Shown: positions 33,599-42,473, counted from the first letter of the stretch. The stretch is 64,000 nt of DNA from an uncultured Lachnospiraceae bacterium (GCA_947173495.1 CAMWFQ010000002.1:1-64000), one strand, 5' to 3'. The notes: a model not told the origin generated them from the sequence alone. Translations and numbers: made by a program.

Positions 33599-33627
33599 AT
33601 GGTAGCATAAAGTAAAAGTAAAATCAA
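33599..33627 (-). promoter_or_regulatory. Promoter of the MATE leader
   Basis: TTGATT (33627-33622), 17 bases, TACCAT (33604-33599), directly before the leader ORF. Confidence 0.45.
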
Positions 33628-33720
33628 TCCTCTTGCTCAACTCGACAAAAAAGACTGGGCCGGGAGAAATCCGCACCATTGCCAAAAAAGTACTGCTTGT
33701 CAGGATTATGCCGTCTGGTT

Positions 33721-34194
33721 TTATGATAGACGTGCATACAGTTCTCTGAATTCTTTTTCCGAAAGCCTTAACTCCGTTTCGTTATAATAAGGAGCGCCAT
33801 CTCTGATGCCGAATTCAAGAGCCGTAGGTCCATCTAAGTAGTAGGCTTTATGTGCATAGTTAACCGGTTCGGCCTGCCGGACATAATCTACTAAAGCCTT
33901 CGCCGCCTTTCTGGATTCTTCGTCCCGCATACCGCCAACTGCGGGACCTGAGCCAGCACAGTAAATGTCTAAATAAACTTCTTCCCCTTCTTCCGATGTC
34001 GCTAAAATACAGTATAAAAAAAGATTCTCCAAATTTTCCGTCTCATAGATTGGTTGGCCAAATAACGCTTTAATTTTACCGCATATAAGAGAAAACTGAT
34101 TTCCATAATCTGCAAAGCCTTCAATAATATTATATAATTTGCTGCTATCTGCTAATTTTTCCGTGTTCTTCACTGATTGAAATGTGTATGGCAT
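33721..34194 (-). CDS. Hypothetical cytoplasmic protein
   Basis: 157 residues with a strong start (GAGGGGGATAAA then ATG). No signal peptide or membrane segment; acidic, mixed alpha/beta by composition, with YLDIYCAGSGPAVGG in the middle and an acidic C-terminal helix. I do not recognise the family. It stands alone between a MATE leader and methyltransferase remnants. Confidence 0.7.
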   Translation of the reverse strand: MPYTFQSVKNTEKLADSSKLYNIIEGFADYGNQFSLICGKIKALFGQPIYETENLENLFLYCILATSEEGEEVYLDIYCAGSGPAVGGMRDEESRKAAKALVDYVRQAEPVNYAHKAYYLDGPTALEFGIRDGAPYYNETELRLSEKEFRELYARLS

Positions 34195-34390
34195 TTTATC
34201 CCCCTCTGCTTTGGCGCGTGTTCGAAAAATTCCAATATTATATATTTACAATACGCTGATTTTGGCAAAAAAACAAGTCCCCATATGTAAAAGCAGGGTC
34301 TGCCTTCAGACCAACTGAATTTCTATTTTTTCCGTCCAATGGCTATCATAGATAATCCGGGAAAATAAATTCCTGATTTGCCGAGCATTT

Positions 34391-34817
34391 TTATTGATGG
34401 AAAAATCCAGATTTAAGCAGGCAGTCAAAAGTCTGGTTATCCATGTATCCTCCGCTTTTAATCTCCCTGCTTATCTTTTTCACATATGCGACATCTCTCT
34501 CCATGTATTCCAAAGAATCCATCATAATTGCATAGTCAATGCTTTTTTGAGGTATTTCCTCAAAAAAATGATACTTATGGATTCTCCCCTTCCTGGCCAG
34601 ATTTTTATATGCAATGTCAACAGTACATCTGATGCTTCGTATATCTTTTCAGCAATGCCCTGTCAAAATACAGGTCTCCTGCCCCAATATTGGCATAAAC
34701 AGCCATTTTATCCGTATTTCCCAAATACTGGGCAAACTGATTCAGGACACATTTGGTTCTGCTTAATTCCCACGGATGCCTGTTAAGAACTTCTTTCGTT
34801 ATTTCACTTAAGTCCAT
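34391..34817 (-). pseudogene. SAM-dependent methyltransferase, frameshifted remnant
   Basis: The first 66 residues (HPWELSRTKCVLNQF, YANIGAGDLYFDRALLKRY) are a class I methyltransferase start with the glycine motif. A stop follows HQMYC near 34617; the next frame continues IAYKNLARKGRI, AIMMDSLEYMERDVAYVKKI up to a stop at 34391. A frameshift plus C-terminal loss leaves it non-functional. Confidence 0.6.
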
Positions 34818-34855
34818 TTATATTCTTTATTGTCCTTTCTGTGCGCAGCTGCACT

Positions 34856-35056
34856 TTATCCATAAATATATCCTTGTAATATTTCCTCTGCGTTATTCCA
34901 ATGCTCGTGAACGCCCAGGTTCGTAACCGGCGGCCTCATACGGTTGCTCTTGACATAAGAACCATAGTGGTTCTTTCCGCACAAGGTCACCCCATAGCTG
35001 TGTCCTTTCAGCATTTCCACCATATAATCCGGAAAAATGCCCGGACGCATCATCAC
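34856..35056 (-). CDS. Short ORF, possible DUF362-like remnant
   Basis: 66 residues with SYGVTLCGKNHYGSYVKSNR, which recalls DUF362 proteins with an LxxKNxxG motif; the Fe-S and remaining parts are missing. Starts at the stop of the DUF368 gene. Probably a fragment; start uncertain. Confidence 0.35.
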   Translation of the reverse strand: MMMRPGIFPDYMVEMLKGHSYGVTLCGKNHYGSYVKSNRMRPPVTNLGVHEHWNNAEEILQGYIYG

Positions 35057-35946
35057 TCTTTACTCTTCACAGAGTCATCTGCCAGGGCTTCTTTCATTTT
35101 TTGCAAGCCCAATACCAATAAAATGCCTGCCGCAGCCGCAATAAAATGAAAATTGCCGATGTCTAACTGCTTCCTCGGTATTTCAAGTGTTGCCGGCCCC
35201 ACGGCAATCGCATACAGAGAGCCTGTCATCATGCCCAGAATCATATAAACTGTCTGGGGACGGTACTTTTCAAGGCAGAACCGAATAGCCTTTACCACCG
35301 TTACGGCTCCCGTCAGGATGCCGCAGCCAAAAATAAGCAGACTGGGGATATAAGAAAAATCGAAAGACAGGACGCCTTTTATTGCCGTAGTTACCGGAAT
35401 ATATGCCCCAAATATCAAAAGCAGGGCAGAGCCGGATATCCCCGGAAGGAACATCGCCGATATGGCGATCATTCCGATCAGAAACAGCCGTAAAGCCATT
35501 CCGGCAGAAAACTGTCCCAAATCCATAGAAACACCGCCTGTCCTTCCGTTCATCCATGTAACTCCGGCAGCTATCACCAATCCGATCAGACAAAAGATAA
35601 AACTTTGCCGGAATTTTCGCAGACTTTCCAGTTCATCTTCCACGATCAACGGAATTGCCCCAAGGACAAAACCAAAGAACAGGGAGCTGACCATATAGGT
35701 ATGGCTTTCAAACAGGGATGCCAGAACCATCACCGCTAACCCCATGCCGATCACCCATCCAACTCCCAGCTTTGCCAGATATGCTGCCGCACTCTTTTTC
35801 TGATCCAACTTTCCAAATGCCAGGTCATGGATCGAACCTATAAAATTGTCATAAAATCCCATAATAAACGCTATTGTCCCGCCCGAAACGCCCGGTACAC
35901 TGTCCGCAAGCGCCATGCAGAAACCATGGATTCCTTCTTTTAACAT
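35053..35946 (-). CDS. DUF368 membrane protein, PopT-like undecaprenyl-phosphate translocase
   Basis: 297 residues, eight or more membrane segments. Opening GFCMALADSVPGVSGGTIAF and the internal repeat MFLPGISGSALLLIFGAY are the two conserved PG-SG motifs of DUF368. Members of this family have been shown to recycle undecaprenyl phosphate across the membrane (PopT). A PAP2 phosphatase gene nearby would supply the same lipid, so the two probably act in one pathway. Confidence 0.88.
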   Translation of the reverse strand: MLKEGIHGFCMALADSVPGVSGGTIAFIMGFYDNFIGSIHDLAFGKLDQKKSAAAYLAKLGVGWVIGMGLAVMVLASLFESHTYMVSSLFFGFVLGAIPLIVEDELESLRKFRQSFIFCLIGLVIAAGVTWMNGRTGGVSMDLGQFSAGMALRLFLIGMIAISAMFLPGISGSALLLIFGAYIPVTTAIKGVLSFDFSYIPSLLIFGCGILTGAVTVVKAIRFCLEKYRPQTVYMILGMMTGSLYAIAVGPATLEIPRKQLDIGNFHFIAAAAGILLVLGLQKMKEALADDSVKSKE

Positions 35947-36009
35947 AATGAAACTCCTCCGTTATTTTTCTATCCAAATGCTGCCAGCTTAACTGTAAGT
36001 ATCGCAGCG

Positions 36010-36183
36010 TTATCCATACTCTATACTGGCAGCCCCAGCCGCCGTGATCCGATAGAGCGATGATTGCGAAATCCCGTATTGCTCTAACTTTTTTATGACC
36101 TGACAGCCATATAATTTTCTGTCCTTAAGCACCGACAAAATATGATATTCTAGCACTTTGAGAATGTGCTTATGCAGTTGCAT
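36010..36183 (-). pseudogene. PadR-family regulator, N-terminal fragment
   Basis: 57 codons: HILSVLKDRKLYGCQVIKKL and YGISQSSLYR are the first helices of a PadR winged-helix protein. The dimerisation part is missing after SLYR, where sequence ends in an alanine-rich tail. Overlaps the PAP2 stop by 14 bases. Confidence 0.5.
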
Positions 36184-36715
36184 GCAGCTTTCCATGTAGT
36201 TTTTCTCCTGTAAACGACACCAGAATATTCCCAAGCCACCCCAACATGATCCCAAGCAGAGCTCCGGCCAGGACATCCGCAGGGTAATGCACATAAAGAT
36301 AAAGGCGTGAAAATCCAATCAATACCGCCAGTATAAATGCCGGAACCTTAATCCTGCTCCTGCCAAAATACAGCGCCGAAGCGGCAGCAAAGGATGCCCC
36401 CGTGTGCCCGGAAGGGAATGAAAACCCTTCCGGATGCGGGATCAAAAGCTGAACAGCTGAATCTACGTCACAGGGACGGATTCTTGCCACAAACGGCTTT
36501 AAAATCACATTGCAGCAAAGCACTTCAAGGCCAAGACTCACGGCCATAGCCGCCCCTGCTTTTCTTGTCCTGGGAGAGATGAGCAGAAGCACCGAGATGC
36601 CTATCCACAAAATTCCTCCATCCCCCAGCCTGGTGATAAGCGGCATAGCCATGTCAAGCAGGTCGCAGCGTAAATATGTCTGAATAAACTCCAAAATCCT
36701 AAGATCAATCCTCAT
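36170..36715 (-). CDS. PAP2-family phosphatase (undecaprenyl-diphosphatase type)
   Basis: 181 residues, about five membrane segments. Phosphatase motifs: KPFVARIRP, SFPSGHTGAS and SRLYLYVHYPADVLAG, all present. It removes phosphate from lipid pyrophosphates on the outer face of the membrane, most likely undecaprenyl pyrophosphate (BcrC-like). It lies between a small membrane protein gene and the PadR remnant, with PopT further on. Confidence 0.88.
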   Translation of the reverse strand: MRIDLRILEFIQTYLRCDLLDMAMPLITRLGDGGILWIGISVLLLISPRTRKAGAAMAVSLGLEVLCCNVILKPFVARIRPCDVDSAVQLLIPHPEGFSFPSGHTGASFAAASALYFGRSRIKVPAFILAVLIGFSRLYLYVHYPADVLAGALLGIMLGWLGNILVSFTGEKLHGKLHATA

Positions 36716-36736
36716 GTCGCAGCCGCCTCCTTAATT

Positions 36737-36925
36737 TTACTGTTCCTTTTTATGGAGCTCTTTTCCACAGGCATTGCCTGCCAATCCTGCCGCCAGACAG
36801 AGCAGGCCGTTCATGCCGGACTGTACCGCCGCCTGGTACAGCCATGCGGCAATTGACAGCCAGATAAGTATTTTCATGGATTTTCGACATTGATCAAAAC
36901 CTCCTTTTCTTTTCGATAGATCCAT
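36737..36925 (-). CDS. Small hydrophobic protein upstream of PAP2
   Basis: Up to 62 residues with one long hydrophobic region (ILIWLSIAAWLYQAAV, LLCLAAGLAGNA). The only good AGGAGG site leads to an ATG in another frame, so the start is uncertain (ATG 36877 is possible) or a base is missing. Confidence 0.4.
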   Translation of the reverse strand: MDLSKRKGGFDQCRKSMKILIWLSIAAWLYQAAVQSGMNGLLCLAAGLAGNACGKELHKKEQ

Positions 36926-36976
36926 AATAACGGAAGATCTTAAACAGACATTTTTCTAAAGTTAAACAAAAGATAA

Positions 36977-37013
36977 AACAACGGACAGCACACTCCGCGA
37001 ACTGTCCGTTGTT
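36977..37013 (-). terminator. Terminator hairpin
   Basis: AACAACGGACAG and CTGTCCGTTGTT form a perfect 12-bp stem; on the minus strand it is followed by TTTTATC. Confidence 0.6.
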
Positions 37014-37069
37014 CAATAAAAACCGTATGCCCATGGATAAACCCATGAAAACATACGGTCAAAAGACAT

Positions 37070-37163
37070 TTTTTATTTTCGTTAATAGTCAGCAGGCGCA
37101 TAAAGCCGTTTCCGTCATTGGATGTTTCCTAAATAGTCTGCCAGGAGCTGATATACTGTCCGC
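37070..37163 (-). pseudogene. Fragment of a metallophosphatase gene
   Basis: The sequence encodes TVYQLLADY and, after a frame change, NGFMRLLTINENKK, matching the C-terminal part of the metallophosphatase at 16231-17295 (TVYQLLADY, GFMRLLTIDENKK) with clear DNA identity. It is a relic copy joined to a flavodoxin fragment. Confidence 0.6.
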
Positions 37164-37164
37164 T

Positions 37165-37344
37165 TCAAATCTTCTTTCCAAGCTCCGCCGCTTCCCTTTG
37201 GTTCGACGCCATGCCGCAATAATCCATGCCGTAAAGCCCCGCGAAACGCTTTATCGTATATTCCCTGCCCCTTAACAAAGCCGCCGCCAGCGCGGCAGTA
37301 TTGCCGTTTTTATTCGGGCTTCCGTTGATAAATAAAATCTTCAT
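37165..37344 (-). pseudogene. NADPH-dependent FMN reductase/flavodoxin-like, N-terminal fragment
   Basis: ATG 37344 has an AGGAGG site. MKILFINGSPNKNGNTAAL is the flavin-phosphate loop of NAD(P)H-dependent oxidoreductases. After about 50 residues it runs into the metallophosphatase relic. Confidence 0.55.
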
Positions 37345-37357
37345 TTGCGCATTCCTC

Positions 37358-37621
37358 CTATTTTGCATATCCCAAATCTTCCAGCCACCGGATGATATCC
37401 GGCTCTGCCTCATGCACATTGTTACGCGAAACCGTAAATCCATCTTCGATTACCACAGCATCCGGCTCCAGTCCGGCAATCGTGCCTATCGTATCGGAAA
37501 ACCGGCTGCCTCCATGGGTGTTGAAAGGAACAATGGTCTTTCCCGAAAAATCATGTTCATCGAAAAAGGTATAGAGGATCATGGGCATATCTCCCCACCA
37601 GTTAGGAATTTCTTCTGTCAA
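37358..37621 (-). pseudogene. Flavodoxin, C-terminal fragment
   Basis: 87 residues: PNWWGDMPMILYTFFDEHDF and FNTHGGSRFSDTIGTI are the FMN-binding loops of a long flavodoxin; the N-terminal half with the phosphate loop is absent. It ends 13 bases before the reductase fragment. Confidence 0.6.
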
Positions 37622-37628
37622 GTACGGA

Positions 37629-37934
37629 CTAAAAAATAAATCTTCCTACACCATAATTATATCCGATCATCCCTTTGTATGGAATAAATAAATAGTTATC
37701 CAGTTGTAACCCCAAGGTTATAATCACAGGATAAATGCTCCCTAAACTTCCACACAACTCCTGAGTATCCTGTGCATGGAAGAAAATCATCATCAACTCT
37801 GGTGCGGGATCGAAAGTCTGTCCGAAGAAATATTTTGGTATCTTCAATATAGATCCAGGCCACGATATCCTGATTGATTTCACTAAAGGCTTCTCAACGG
37901 TGCAGGGACTCGCATATTGCAGCTGTACTTTCAT
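37629..37934 (-). other. Unassigned open frame of about 100 codons
   Basis: No good ribosome binding site and no recognisable domain. Its end, GMIGYNYGVGRF, resembles a MATE loop motif, so it may be scrambled remnant sequence. Confidence 0.25.
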
Positions 37935-37971
37935 AAAAAATCAGCCGCCATAAGTTTTTTTGTGAAATCCC

Positions 37972-38000
37972 TTGATATTGTTCTGTTAACTGAATATAAT
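37972..38000 (+). promoter_or_regulatory. Sigma-A promoter of the HTH/AlbA_2 operon
   Basis: TTGATA (37972-37977), 17 bases, TATAAT (37995-38000), about 32 bases before the HTH start. Confidence 0.65.
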
Positions 38001-38031
38001 ATATAGAAAAGGAAAGGAGCCAGATCAGAAG

Positions 38032-38244
38032 ATGAAATTCATAACGACAACGGAAGCCGGAAACAAGTGGAACCTCTCCTCACGGCGTGTGGGAGTCCTG
38101 TGCAGCGAAGGCCGAATCCCCGGAATTCAGAAAGTCGGTAACACCTGGCTGATTCCGGACGATGCAGAAAAGCCAGGCGATGCCCGTATAAAAAGCGGTA
38201 AATATAGGAAAGCAAAAACCGAAACGGAGGATGCATCAAAATGA
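38032..38244 (+). CDS. Excisionase-like helix-turn-helix protein
   Basis: 70 residues: TTTEAGNKWNLSSRRVGVLC and GRIPGIQKVGNTWLIPDDA form the MerR/excisionase-type winged helix, followed by a basic tail. Stop overlaps the ATG of the next gene (ATGA), so both are translated together. It probably regulates the operon or works as DNA-binding subunit of the next protein. Confidence 0.8.
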   Translation: MKFITTTEAGNKWNLSSRRVGVLCSEGRIPGIQKVGNTWLIPDDAEKPGDARIKSGKYRKAKTETEDASK

Positions 38245-39686
38245 TTGACATTGCTTCTATATTACAATCAAATGAGCGCGTTAATATCGAAGTGAAAGCG
38301 GCTGGCAAAGGGATCCCGAGCAGTATCTGGGAAACATACTCTTCATTTGCAAATACCTTTGGCGGCGCCATCATTCTCGGTATTGAAGAAAACAAAGACA
38401 CAAAGGAATTTATTCCAAGAGGAATCCATAATCCTCAGCAGATGCTCTCTGATATCTGGAATATGTTAAACAACCATCAGAAAATCAGTAATAATATTTT
38501 GCTTGAACACCATGTATACAGCGCCCGGCATGGGGATATGGACTTCATTGTTATCGAAGTTCCCCGTGCAGACCGAAGGGACAAGCCCATTTATATCGGA
38601 CAGGATATGTTCAAAGGAACATTCAGGAGAAACCATGAGGGGGACTACCACTGTTCTGCCGAGGAAGTAAAAGCTATGCTTCGCGACCAGGCAGATACAC
38701 CACAGGATGCGCTGCTCCTTGAAAATCTCCTGATAGATGATCTGAATCAGGAATCGGTTCACCGCTATCGGATCCTGTTCAATAATTTGAAACCGGATCA
38801 TGTATGGGGAAAACTTGCAGACGATGAATTTCTTATCAAGATTGGTGCAGCCAAAAAAAGCCGGGAGGACGGGAAAATCCATCCCACACTTGGCGGACTT
38901 ATATTTTTCGGTGATTTTATAACCATCACGGAAGAACTGCCAAACTATTTCCTGGACTACAGGGAACGCCTTTCAAATGAAACACGCTGGTCTGACCGTG
39001 TCTGCTCCGGCGACGGAAATTGGAGCGGCAATATATTTGACTTCTATTTCAAAATCATTGACCGTCTGACTGCCGACGTAAAGACGCCATTTAAACTGGA
39101 TTCCAATCTGCAGCGTGTCGATGATACCCCCATACATCGATCGCTCAGGGAATGCCTGGCCAATGCCCTGATCCATGCCAACTACTATGGGCGCCGCGGG
39201 ATTGTTATTGACAAAGAATTCCGCAAGATTGCGATTTCCAACCCAGGGACTTTCCGCATCAGCATTGACGAGGCCATTGCCGGCGGTATCAGTGATGCAA
39301 GAAACGGCAGGATATTTAATATGTTTTCGCTAATAAAAGTAGGTGAACGATCCGGCCAGGGTCTGTGCGATGTATATAGCAACTGGGAAACAAATGGCTT
39401 TAAAAAACCAGAACTACAGGAAACGGTCGATCCCGACCGTATTACTCTCACACTTGAGATAGAAATTGACAGTAATCGTGAGAGTAATGATGACAGTAAT
39501 CTGACAGAAAATGAAGTTAAAGTAATCGCAGTCCTTCGCAAAAACAGCAGCCTCAATGCAACACAAGTTGCAGCAGAAACCGGGCTTTCTGTATCTACCG
39601 TCAATAGAGTATACAAGAGCTTAAAAAACAAAAACTATATTACCCGCGAAAGCCTGACTCGCGGCAAATGGATCATTCTAAAATAG
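38241..39686 (+). CDS. AlbA_2/Schlafen-type ATP-binding protein
   Basis: 481 residues. N-terminal AlbA_2 domain about 1-130 (NIEVKAAGKGIPSSIWETYS, FANTFGGAIILGIEE), a GHKL-type ATPase region about 290-380 (RECLANALIHANY, ISNPG, GQGLCDVY), and a C-terminal winged helix about 420-481 (LNATQVAAETGLSVSTVNRV). Often annotated as transcriptional regulator; some relatives belong to defence islands. It is coupled to the HTH gene by ATGA. Function here unknown. Confidence 0.85.
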   Translation: MIDIASILQSNERVNIEVKAAGKGIPSSIWETYSSFANTFGGAIILGIEENKDTKEFIPRGIHNPQQMLSDIWNMLNNHQKISNNILLEHHVYSARHGDMDFIVIEVPRADRRDKPIYIGQDMFKGTFRRNHEGDYHCSAEEVKAMLRDQADTPQDALLLENLLIDDLNQESVHRYRILFNNLKPDHVWGKLADDEFLIKIGAAKKSREDGKIHPTLGGLIFFGDFITITEELPNYFLDYRERLSNETRWSDRVCSGDGNWSGNIFDFYFKIIDRLTADVKTPFKLDSNLQRVDDTPIHRSLRECLANALIHANYYGRRGIVIDKEFRKIAISNPGTFRISIDEAIAGGISDARNGRIFNMFSLIKVGERSGQGLCDVYSNWETNGFKKPELQETVDPDRITLTLEIEIDSNRESNDDSNLTENEVKVIAVLRKNSSLNATQVAAETGLSVSTVNRVYKSLKNKNYITRESLTRGKWIILK

Positions 39687-39817
39687 ATAAGGTGACAATC
39701 TGGCTCGTAAACAGATCGCAGACAGAGGTTAATATGATACTTAATATAAGGGAAAACGAGATGGAAAAATACTTTGATGGGAAATTCATATATAAAACTG
39801 TTCATGTCCACAACCTC

Positions 39818-40654
39818 CTATGATTCCCGGGGCTTTAACGGCCCGTAAAAATAGCTGGCTGTGGCGCCGCCATCGATCAGGAAATCCGCCCCCGTGATGA
39901 ATGCTCCCTTACCTCCCATCAAAAGCTCCGCCACATTCGCCACCTCGTCTGCAGTCCCCGGGCGGCCCGCCGGGCATTTCGCGAACATATTTTTATAGAA
40001 ATCCCCGCGGGGGCCGTTAAACTCGTCGATTGCCAAAGGCGTCACAATGATGCCAGGGGAAATGGAATTGATCCTTGCGCCCCTCTCTCCCCACTTCACC
40101 GCCTCCGCCATCACCCGCTTCTCATTGCAGCGTTTCGCCAGCTGATAGGCGTGGAGGGTATCACGGATATTTCCCGGCTGCAGCAGTTCCAGGGACAATA
40201 GCTCTTCCGTGGGCGTACAGGCAAGCTGTTCATCCTCCTGCGGCGACAATTGGGGCATACGGTGTCCCGACTGGCTGGATATGGTCACGCCCACGCCGCC
40301 CTGGGCAATTACCTTCCCCACTTCCTCCAGCAGCACCGCCGTGCCGTAAAGGTCAACTTTTAATATGGCTTCAATGGGAGCCTGGCTGGGCGAAACGCCG
40401 GCGGCATTCACCAACATGGTAATTTCGCCCTCTTTCTCTGCCTCCGCAATCAGATCCAGGATAGAATCCCTGGAAGACAGATCCAACTCCACCGGTTGCA
40501 CGTCAAACCCGGCATCATTCATAACCTTAGCGGCTGCCTGGGCATTTTCCGAACTTTTATCCCCAAGTATGATCTTCTTTCCGTACCCCATCCTCCGGGC
40601 AATGGCCATGCCGATCTGTCCCGCCCCGGTTACGATCATGACATCCTTTTCCAT
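39818..40654 (-). CDS. Short-chain dehydrogenase/reductase
   Basis: 278 residues; ATG 40654 behind GGAGGAAAGC. Rossmann glycine motif TGAGQIGMA, NAAGVSPS, catalytic YQLAK and the SPGIIVTPLA loop are present. Prefers NADP(H) or NAD(H); substrate unknown. It follows two aldo/keto reductase genes in the same direction. Confidence 0.88.
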   Translation of the reverse strand: MEKDVMIVTGAGQIGMAIARRMGYGKKIILGDKSSENAQAAAKVMNDAGFDVQPVELDLSSRDSILDLIAEAEKEGEITMLVNAAGVSPSQAPIEAILKVDLYGTAVLLEEVGKVIAQGGVGVTISSQSGHRMPQLSPQEDEQLACTPTEELLSLELLQPGNIRDTLHAYQLAKRCNEKRVMAEAVKWGERGARINSISPGIIVTPLAIDEFNGPRGDFYKNMFAKCPAGRPGTADEVANVAELLMGGKGAFITGADFLIDGGATASYFYGPLKPRES

Positions 40655-40672
40655 CTGCTTTCCTCCATCCAT

Positions 40673-41158
40673 TTATGAACTATGGCCTCCAAAAACCGGA
40701 AGCGTCATGCCGTCCAGCTTCTCATCAATGGCCGCGATCTCCCCCGCGTCCAGAGAAACCGATGCCGCCCCTATATTTTCTTTCAGACGTTCCGGTTTAC
40801 GTCTTCCGGGAATCGGGATGATGTATGGCTTCTTGCATAACATCCACGCCAACGAGATCTGCGCCGGGGCAGCGCCCTTTTCTTCTGCCAGCTCATCCAG
40901 CATAGCCAACAGCTCCCTGCCTTTTTCAAATCCCTCTTTCGTATGCTGGGGCATCATGCCCCGGTAATCCGTCCCTTTCTCAAAGACAGAATCCCGGCTG
41001 TACCTGCCGCTCAAAAAGCCGTTTGCCATGGGAGAGAATGCCACATAGGCAATCCCAAGCTCCTCCAATGCCATGGGCGCCGCTTGCATGGGTGGTTCCC
41101 ATGCACCCAAGCCCGTGATGGCTGATACCTCCAGGGAGCCTATTTTCCGTTTTTCCAT
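40673..41158 (-). pseudogene. Aldo/keto reductase with large internal deletion
   Basis: From ATG 41158 (GGAGGGATTGTC upstream) the first 14 residues (MEKRKIGSLEVSAI) and the last about 140 (LGIAYVAFSPMANGFLSG, PAQISLAWMLCKKPYIIPIP) match AKR proteins of about 330 residues. The central barrel, including catalytic Asp, Tyr and Lys, is missing, so it cannot be active. Confidence 0.7.
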
Positions 41159-41180
41159 GACAATCCCTCCTAAATCCATC

Positions 41181-42293
41181 CTATTTCTTCTCGAACTCTG
41201 CCGCCACGTCCACAAGCAGCTTGCGAATCTGTAAATGCTGCGGGCAGGCCTTCTCACATTTGCCGCATTTGATGCACTCCGAGGCTTTCGCCTTCCCGCC
41301 TCCGGTATGCACCACGTTGTAATAGTAATCCGCATTCCAGTCATGATAGATCTGTTTTGTATTCATCACAGCGAACAGATCCGGAATGGAAATCTGTTTG
41401 GGACATCCTGCCACACAGTAGCGGCAGGAGGTGCAGGGGATCAGGTTCATGGAGCTGAAGATCTCCTGTACCTCCTTCACCGCGTCCAGCTCCTTCTCCG
41501 ACAGAGGCCGGAAGTCCTTCATAAAGCCGATATTTTCCTCCATCTGCGCCATATCGCTCATGCCGGAGAGAACCATCATGACGCCTTCAAACCCGGCGGC
41601 AAACCGGATCGCGTAGCTGGCCGGGCTTCCCCCGTGGAGCTTATCCAAAACCGCCTTTGCGCTTTCCGGCAGGTTGACAAGGTTCCCGCCCTTGACCGGC
41701 TCCATGACAATCACCGGCTTGCCGAACTTCCGGCAGACTTCATAGCATTTCCGGCTCTCCACCGCCGGATCGTCATAGTCCACATAGTTGAACTGGATCT
41801 GCACCACCTCAATCTGGGGGTACTCCGTCAGGATCTGCTCCAAAACCTCCGCCCGGTCATGGAAAGATATGCCGAAGTGCCGGAACTTCCCCTCCGCCAT
41901 CAGCTCCAGCGCGGTCTCATAGGCGCGGCACTTTTTAAAGAAAGCAAAATTGTCCGCCCCCTGTGCGTGCATGAGATAGATGTCGAAATAATCCACGCCG
42001 CATGCTTCCAGCTGGCTTTCAAAAAACGGGCGGATATCCTCCTGCTTCTGAAAGAAGAAATTCGTCAGCTTGTCGGTCAGAATGAACCGGTCGCGGGGAT
42101 AGCGGCTGGTAAGACAGGTCTTTAACGCCGTCTCGCTTTTTCCGCCCAGGTAACCATGGGCCGTGTCGAAATAGTTGAACCCGTTTTCCAGAAAAGCGTC
42201 CACCATCCGTGAAAACTCCACCGTGTCCACCTCCCCATCCTTCATCGGCAGACGCATGCATCCAAAGCCAAAATTCTTTTTGATTCGTTCCAT
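41181..42293 (-). CDS. Aldo/keto reductase with C-terminal 2x[4Fe-4S] ferredoxin domain
   Basis: 370 residues: AKR barrel with FGFGCMRLPM, NYFDTAHGYLGGKSE (catalytic Asp and Tyr) and DYFDIYLMH, then a ferredoxin module with CTSCRYCVAGCP and CIKCGKCEKACP. Such proteins are frequent in anaerobes; the iron-sulfur part may allow ferredoxin-linked reduction. First gene of the oxidoreductase cluster, LysR gene upstream. Confidence 0.9.
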   Translation of the reverse strand: MERIKKNFGFGCMRLPMKDGEVDTVEFSRMVDAFLENGFNYFDTAHGYLGGKSETALKTCLTSRYPRDRFILTDKLTNFFFQKQEDIRPFFESQLEACGVDYFDIYLMHAQGADNFAFFKKCRAYETALELMAEGKFRHFGISFHDRAEVLEQILTEYPQIEVVQIQFNYVDYDDPAVESRKCYEVCRKFGKPVIVMEPVKGGNLVNLPESAKAVLDKLHGGSPASYAIRFAAGFEGVMMVLSGMSDMAQMEENIGFMKDFRPLSEKELDAVKEVQEIFSSMNLIPCTSCRYCVAGCPKQISIPDLFAVMNTKQIYHDWNADYYYNVVHTGGGKAKASECIKCGKCEKACPQHLQIRKLLVDVAAEFEKK

Positions 42294-42473
42294 AAATCAT
42301 ATCTCCTTTTCCATTTCATATAATCCCGTTCATAAGGCAAATGCTAATATCTTATTATAGAAACTCTCTTTTCGGGAATCAATTTTACTTTCGGGATAAA
42401 ATCATAAGAAAAACTTATATGAAAAAAAGCTGCCCCCTGAAAAACGGAGACAGCCCGCGGCCTGAAAAATACC

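Noticed and set aside
41235-42125. Plus-strand ORF of 296 codons
   Set aside because: Antisense shadow of the ferredoxin-type aldo/keto reductase; His/Leu-rich and without start signal.
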